Assembly: GCA_026260175.1 (NCBI GenBank)
Contig: JAKCWW010005260.1
Location: 1 to 37,378, forward strand
From: Reticulitermes lucifugus
Lineage: Eukaryota > Arthropoda > Insecta > Blattodea > Rhinotermitidae
Length of the DNA: 37,378 nucleotides
Reading direction: 5' to 3'
A program made the position numbers and the translations under genes. Below the pieces are notes generated by a model, which did no database searches, was not told where the DNA came from, and was given only the letters and a program-made list of their open reading frames with translations. How positions within the stretch are numbered: position 1 is the stretch's first letter; the number at the start of each line of letters is the position of its first letter. Below are positions 32,150 to 37,378 of this stretch, one piece after another.

Positions 32150-32350
32150 ATCCGTGGCACTTGGCAAGGTTCCAGACACGAATCCGGCACCTACCGAGCT
32201 CCTCCGCCCGATCTGTGCTTCCGCGTGAGCCGAATAAGAAGCAGTGCTGCCACGAAACTGCGAAATGGCATTCGGCGGTTACTAGTTTCACTCTCAACAT
32301 CGGCCGTCCCTTCACCTGCATAGTTCACTGACTGTTGTAGCAAAGATAAA
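32150..32350 (+). promoter_or_regulatory. Candidate promoter / 5' UTR of gene 2 (CpG-rich block)
   Basis: About 130 bp dense in CpG (for example CTCCTCCGCCCGATCTGTGC and GCTTCCGCGTGAGCCGAATA) sits in otherwise CpG-poor, AT-rich DNA. It is about 170-370 bp upstream of the first coding exon of gene 2 and contains no repeat I recognise. The transcription start cannot be fixed from sequence alone. Confidence 0.45.
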
Positions 32351-32517
32351 TGAATGTTATGCTGCTTACAGACTCGGTAACATTAGTTTAAGGTTACGAC
32401 CACTTGTAATGAGGTACTGAAAAAAAATAAGTTAGCGTGTTGGTTATTGTTAACTGTCATAAGCTTAGAGATGATTTTAAATACGCTCCTGGACATTTCG
32501 GGCTATGCCAGTTGGGC

Positions 32518-32595
32518 ATGGCGGTCACACTCCAGAACTGCGGCTGTTACAGTGGCAGTAGTGACGGGTTTCATGATTTTCTTCAGACCTCTAAG
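32518..32595 (+). CDS. Gene 2, first coding exon
   Basis: The ATG at 32518 has a favourable context (GGGCATGG). The 26 codons begin MAVTLQNCGCYSGSS and run to the donor AAG|GTAAAT at 32596, ending in phase 0. The frame stays open upstream, but this ATG has the best context. Codons are more GC-balanced than the flanks. The phase-0 end fits the exon at 34029. The product is unrecognised. Confidence 0.5.
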
Positions 32596-34028
32596 GTAAA
32601 TGCCAGGATCATACCTCAGTTATGCCACGACCACTTCTTTTAACCTTCTTTCCAGCTCATCATTCATCCAGTCAATCAATGCTATATTGTCTGATACTGA
32701 AAACTTTGTTTAATCACCTGCCTCTCATAGATTAAAAATGAGTATGAAGTTTCAAATTATATTTGTAATTAAACTTCAAAATTTCTGTGTTTGCATATCT
32801 GTGTATATGGGCTTTCTCACCTTCGATTGTACAGGCACTACTATGAATATCTGCAGTGAAGACGCATGTTATAATCTTGAGTTTCTGATTATGGGACATG
32901 TTATAAATTTGACAGTGAAAATGACATTGAATTTGTAAATTCTTGTGGTAGTTTCACTTCCAAGAGAGATTTTGATCTAATATAGTATTTAATCTTATTC
33001 ATTCCATGCATTGTGACTATTATTTGTTGGTGTGTTTGGGTGACTAATATAGTATTGTTTTATACATCATACAAATGTGACAACACAGGTGGTTAGATTA
33101 ACATTTCCAGTTTTGTAAAGGTTTGTATAATCTTTACTTTTGTTAAGTCATGGAGTTACATCAGTGGAGGAGGAGGGGCTCTTCGGAGGATGGAGGCATG
33201 TCATCAATTTGTGAGTGAACGAGAAGAATGAGATTTGAGGTCCATACGGCAGTGCCAATGAAGACTCGAGATGTTTAGGATATGATGCCGTATAGATTGC
33301 AGCATACTGTAGTTATTGATGTTCCAGAGGAGCTTTAGTCCAGGCTCTTCTTGTGTTAGACTGAGGAGGGCATTAACAGGCTTTTTGGAACTGTGAGTAA
33401 GTATATACCAGTCTACCTGGCATAATCCCAGAATACTTAGATTTCAAAGAGCATCAAGGTGTGCCACCCTTTTACTGTGCCTCAGCAGTAAGGAGCCTTT
33501 ATAGTGAAGGTATATATCACATCAGTTGTTTTTCATCATTAAAACTGTGCTATTTCTGAAGCAAAAGATTCTGGGACTGATTTTATTATTGCATATGCTA
33601 GACAAGTTGTTGAGACTGAGCATCTGAAAACATATCAGATGACTTATTGTGAACAAAGCAGAATAACTGTGTAGGGTGAATATTTGTGTCACCAGTAGCT
33701 TTAAGTATTCAGTGTTGTAGTTACTGTGGCAGTGCTGTCAATAAAGTTTGCTCTGTGTATACTCCTTGCATGACGGCAGTTTGTGTGCAGAATGTAGGGT
33801 CACTGAATTTTATCTTCACTGTTTTGAAACCAGTATGGCGAGACTTTATTTAACACTTTAAAGAAATATGATATTTGTGTTCAACATTGTAAATAATAGT
33901 TTATCACATTTAAACTAAAGGATTTAACATTCCATAAGTTGATATAATTGTGTGCTGTGATTATGAGTGATCATTGTGTTACTGTCAGCAGTGTTGGAGT
34001 GGCAGCAGTAGAGCATTTGCTGTTCCAG
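32596..34028 (+). other. Gene 2 intron 1
   Basis: It runs from GTAAAT to CTGTTCCAG. A degenerate family-B MITE (GGATATGATGCC at 33279 and inverse GGCATAATCCCAGA at 33419) is the only repeat I see. A frame open from 33963 (ATG) runs into exon 2, so an alternative transcript starting there is possible. Confidence 0.45.
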
Positions 34029-34181
34029 TTGACCAAGGATGGCTTTGACATTGTACTGGGAAAGAGTGCTTTGGATGTTGCTCCCCCCACACCAGCAAGA
34101 CCCCATCTGCTTCAGCCCCAGGAATTCCCCCCTGCTTCCTTTTTGTTATACACCAACTACAAGGAGTTTTTTGTACAAAAG
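34029..34181 (+). CDS. Gene 2, second coding exon
   Basis: The acceptor GCATTTGCTGTTCCAG (ending 34028) is pyrimidine-rich and the donor is AAAAG|GTATAT (34182). The 51 codons start and end in phase 0. They begin LTKDGFDIVLGKSALDVAPP, continue through a Pro-rich PTPARPHLLQPQEFPPA and end NYKEFFVQK. The same frame is open back to an ATG at 33963, an alternative start. Codon use and composition are coding-like. I do not recognise a domain. The phases fit the upstream exon at 32518 and the strong acceptor at 36073. Confidence 0.55.
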
Positions 34182-34263
34182 GTATATGTCTTGTGAAGCA
34201 AAGTGTGGGGTATAGTATTTTGTGAGGTGTGAGGTTCTTGTAGGGTTGCAATAAAGATTATTG

Positions 34264-34570
34264 TCTTCTGGGATGGGACACCATGTTCACAGGTGTGTTG
34301 CAGTTAGTGTGAGCTGGTTTGACAAACCTGGTACCTGAGAATTCAAGACGTAAAAGAAGTGCCTGGTAATTTGTTTCTTTCTACAGAATGAAGAAATATC
34401 AAGATTCTTTTGTGTTTGGTAAAGTGAGCTAATGAGAAATAGCAGTTGAGAACTGAATATGCAAAGTGTAAATATTCTGTCTGCACACCCCTCGCCATAT
34501 TGTTTGGTAAATGTTGCTTCGAAATGTGACTATATACCTACCAGAGAGCATGGCATCAAATACCAGAAGA
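34264..34570. mobile_element. Family-B MITE, long variant (about 307 bp)
   Basis: The left end TCTTCTGGGATGGGACACCATG is inverted at the right as CATGGCATCAAATACCAGAAGA. CCTACCAGAGAG near the right end matches the inverse of the CTGGTAG block typical of the family. It sits about 80 bp after the exon 2 donor. Confidence 0.7.
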
Positions 34571-36073
34571 CATGAATATTGTGGGGTGTATTGTTTGCAG
34601 TGACAACTTCAGAGAGCAGGATTAGGTGAAGAGATTGTTTGACGGAAGATATATGAGATGAGATGGGGAGGGAATCGACATACACAAGAGGTGGGCACTT
34701 TTGAAGATGGAGAAATCTGCAGGATGCTTTGTTGTAGGGTGGTCCACCCTGGAAACATATTGGGGTTTGGAAATTCAAAATCAGAATATCATTTTGAATT
34801 AATAAATGCAGCAGTGCACTTGCAAAAATATTTTATTTTTAATGAAGATTTTGTACAGTGGAACCCCAATTTAGTTTTCCACAGTTTGAGGTTTTCCTTC
34901 ATTTAATCTTCAGTTTTAGAGATCTGGAGTTAATAACCTTAGTGTTAAATTTCCTTCATTTAAGACATTATGACGAATTGTTTGGCAGCGGTAAGTGATC
35001 GTTTTTTGTAATTGTTTAGTAAGTGGTCAGGAATTATTTTTTAAATTTGTTAGTAGTCCCTTGGGATGTTAAATGCATTTATTTTGAGATTCTGGTTAGT
35101 ATTTGTAAGGGGAGTCGTTAGGAAAATGTATGGAACTGTAATGTTTCCACCCCTAAAATATGAGGATTTTTTTTTTATTATTGGATTATTACATGATTGT
35201 GAGGAACTTACATGTTTCAGAAGTTATGTAGGAATTTGGGTCCAGGCAGAAGTTTATGTGACCTAGAAATGCACAATGTGGCTAAACATATATGACAGTT
35301 TTATGAGATTGTGTCCTTTAAAGATTATGATATTAGACACAGAAGTCACAATGACAGAGAGTTGCAGTAGTAGGTAAGGAGACTAGTAATAATTTGGGAT
35401 TATAGGCCAGCTCCATTATGTGCAAAACTTTGTACAGCCCTTCTTAGTTTGAAGGTTTTAATTACAAGCATGTAGCAGGAGCAAGATGTGATAGTAAAGT
35501 AGGCTGAAGCAATGTCAGCACATTTTAAACACAGGTAGTATCTTGTCTACCTTATGGTTCAGGTCAAAATTATGACCCTACAAATGTGTGGAAGTGGTGA
35601 TAAATATTGTTTAAAAAGCCCTCTTGGGGAAGAATGTTTTTGGAATTTTGGGTTTGGATTTCAAACTATATTTTCCTATACCTAGCTGTAGGAGTTTGTT
35701 GAAACACCATTCATCAGGAAGACACTGGTGCTGGATGGAAGGAAAGGTAGCATGTTTAATTGGTTACCACAGAGTTGTGTATGATTATCTTTCAGTACTC
35801 ACCGTCTCTGATCATTGCACACTAACTGGAGTAGTTCCAGTCCAGGATGATAGATGGTCAGTGTATTCATTCGGGATCAGTTGTATTTAACAGCCAAAAC
35901 TAGAGGGTGAACTGCGCTAAACCTTTTGAAATTACTGGGGAGAAATTTAAAGTCCAAAGGGAGCAGACAGTTAAGTTACTAATGTGAAGTGACAGATTCA
36001 GCCATACGTTTGTTATATGTAAACTACCAACTAACTCAGCGGGAATGCTTGAGAATAAATTTTTTCTGTGCAG
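34571..36073 (+). other. Remainder of gene 2 intron 2
   Basis: This is AT-rich. Frames at 34658-34906, 35066-35266 and 35624-35890 have no recognised domain, and I see no splice pair that would add an in-frame exon with confidence. The intron ends in a strong acceptor, ATTTTTTCTGTGCAG (ending 36073). Confidence 0.4.
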
Positions 36074-36642
36074 GAGAGCAAAATTGAATTTGGAAATCCA
36101 GAATTTAACTTCGCTTGGAAGACCAAATTTTAATTCAGTATCCCAAGTGCAACAGGGTTCTCTTGAAGATAGTTACAGTCAGAGCAAGGGTAATGAAATG
36201 GCCATTCTTACCGCTTTATCTGACAGTACACGAAAGACAGTCATGTTAACAAAGTTAGGCACAGAGGAAATGGAAAGGAATATTTGGAAAACAAGAGTTG
36301 CCCCAGGAAACATGAAATGTTTACTGAAATTTTGCTGAATGAGTCTGAAGCATGGTTAGATCAAAGCAAGAACAGTAATAATTTGAGACTAAAAAAGTCA
36401 CTACAAAATGTATTGCAATTCTGTCAAATGTCATTAAGGAAGCCAAATGAAATAAGTATAACAATCAGATCCTGGAATCAAAGAATAAAATTGTAGTGGC
36501 CTGCAGGGGTGTATCCCCACCGCAGCCAGCAAATGTAGTGGAGCAGTTAGGTGGTAAAGCACCACCACTGCCCACCCAATGTAGTGGCCAAGTGACCGGC
36601 CGTGTCATAACATGGTGTTTTTTTCTGCCTTGGTGTACATAG
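36074..36642 (+). pseudogene. Gene 2, third exon: coding-like but broken across frames
   Basis: From the acceptor the expected phase-0 frame reads ESKIEFGNPEFNFAWKTKF and stops at 36131. A second frame then carries SVSQVQQGSLEDSYSQSKGN to GTEEMERNI (stop 36336). A third carries HEMFTEILLNESEAWLDQSK to LQNVLQFCQM (stop 36494). A fourth stretch reads NQILESKNKIVVACRGVSPP to GGKAPPLPTQ (stop 36640). The handovers imply three or more single-base indels. Either the assembly has errors here or this exon is decayed. An alternative acceptor (GGAAATCCAG, ending 36101) would enter the second frame in phase 0 and remove the first break. No domain is recognised. Confidence 0.45.
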
Positions 36643-37378
36643 TGTTGAAAGCTGAATTCTTGTACCTGATCTTGCACAGTTAGCTACTGAACTTAGGGAC
36701 ATGACAGAGTATAAGGAATTTTATTGACTGCAAAACTTGAATCCAATTGTTGTGGCTCTGAACATTAAGGTGCACTGCCATTACGTGTTTCTACTATTTC
36801 CTTTATCAGGGTGATAATACTTAAAATTATATGCAGACACGTTAACACATTCACGTGTATTGGAATTATTTTGAAGTGATGACACATGAACAAACAGCAT
36901 CATGAAAGAGTGTATTATATATTTAGTGGCTGTTATGACTGTTCAAACTATACTGTCTGTTCTAAGATGATAAACAGAACGAAAATGTGGCGTTCTCATG
37001 GTTGTGAGTGTTTAGATTGTGGTCTTTGGGATTTTGATGTTGTGTAGTTTTCTTGTAGGTGGTTATCAACCTCTTGGTGGAGCATAGTGCCTTACTTGTG
37101 AGGGTAAGAGTGAGTGGGGTGAGGATATTCTCAAGTTAAGAACATCTCATGTACCTATCCTTTGGTTCTGAGTGAATACAATCCAGTGGCCTTGCCTGTG
37201 TAATCTGACCATAACCTCACCTCACTGACTTCGACTCTGTAGACTACCATCTGAATAAACACAGCTGTTCTAACATTCAGTGAAGCACACTTTATTACTG
37301 GATGTAGGGAAAAATGACTACATAATGAGGAACTTAATGATCTGTACTCATCACCAAATATTATTTGGGTGATCAAAT
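36643..37378. other. No gene recognised; possible MITE end at 37015-37065
   Basis: This is AT-rich, probably the next intron or 3' region of gene 2. GTCTTTGGGATTTTGATGTT then TGTAGTTTTCTTGTAGG is weakly like a family-B left end. The frame at 37155-37376 (minus) has no recognised domain. Confidence 0.35.

Overview
The window is eukaryotic: spliced coding exons lie in AT-rich DNA crowded with short interspersed repeats. The tRNA-derived SINEs and palindromic MITEs resemble families I associate with cockroach and termite genomes, so an insect, probably Blattodea, is my best guess. That placement is inference from repeat style, not from a diagnostic gene. There are two assembly gaps (10347-10512 and 21569-21618), both inside SINE copies.

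Gene 1 (plus strand, about 1.8-26.1 kb) is a cysteine-rich, probably secreted protein. Three exons are well supported (1818-1930, 22716-22932, 25291-25475) and their intron phases agree at each junction. A tiny fourth exon (26100-26132) would supply the stop. Joined, they give two tandem copies of a module: LDVGxCxxxC, then ESxCxP, then V(V/I)EECxC, then CYR. I do not recognise the protein. The layout recalls C-terminal cystine-knot domains, but the duplicated module looks like a family of its own. Its 5' end lies outside the window.

The first intron (1931-22715, 20.8 kb) is a repeat nursery. It holds copies of at least five tRNA-derived SINE families (several with perfect 10-12 bp target duplications), several MITE families, LINE and mariner relics, and a 7-copy 64-bp tandem array. 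It also contains a GC-rich 48-codon ORF at 12510-12656 that reads like genuine coding sequence. The second intron carries a 1.3-kb nested palindrome with a SINE in one arm and another MITE in the other.

From about 26 to 32 kb the DNA is AT-rich and gene-poor, with a mariner-end palindrome, a LINE tail and MITEs. A CpG-rich block at 32150-32350 looks like the promoter of gene 2. Gene 2 (plus strand) can be assembled from a 26-codon first coding exon (32518-32595), a 51-codon exon (34029-34181) and a long third exon (36074 to about 36642). The third exon is coding-like but broken across three frames, by assembly indels or by real decay. Its product is unrecognised.
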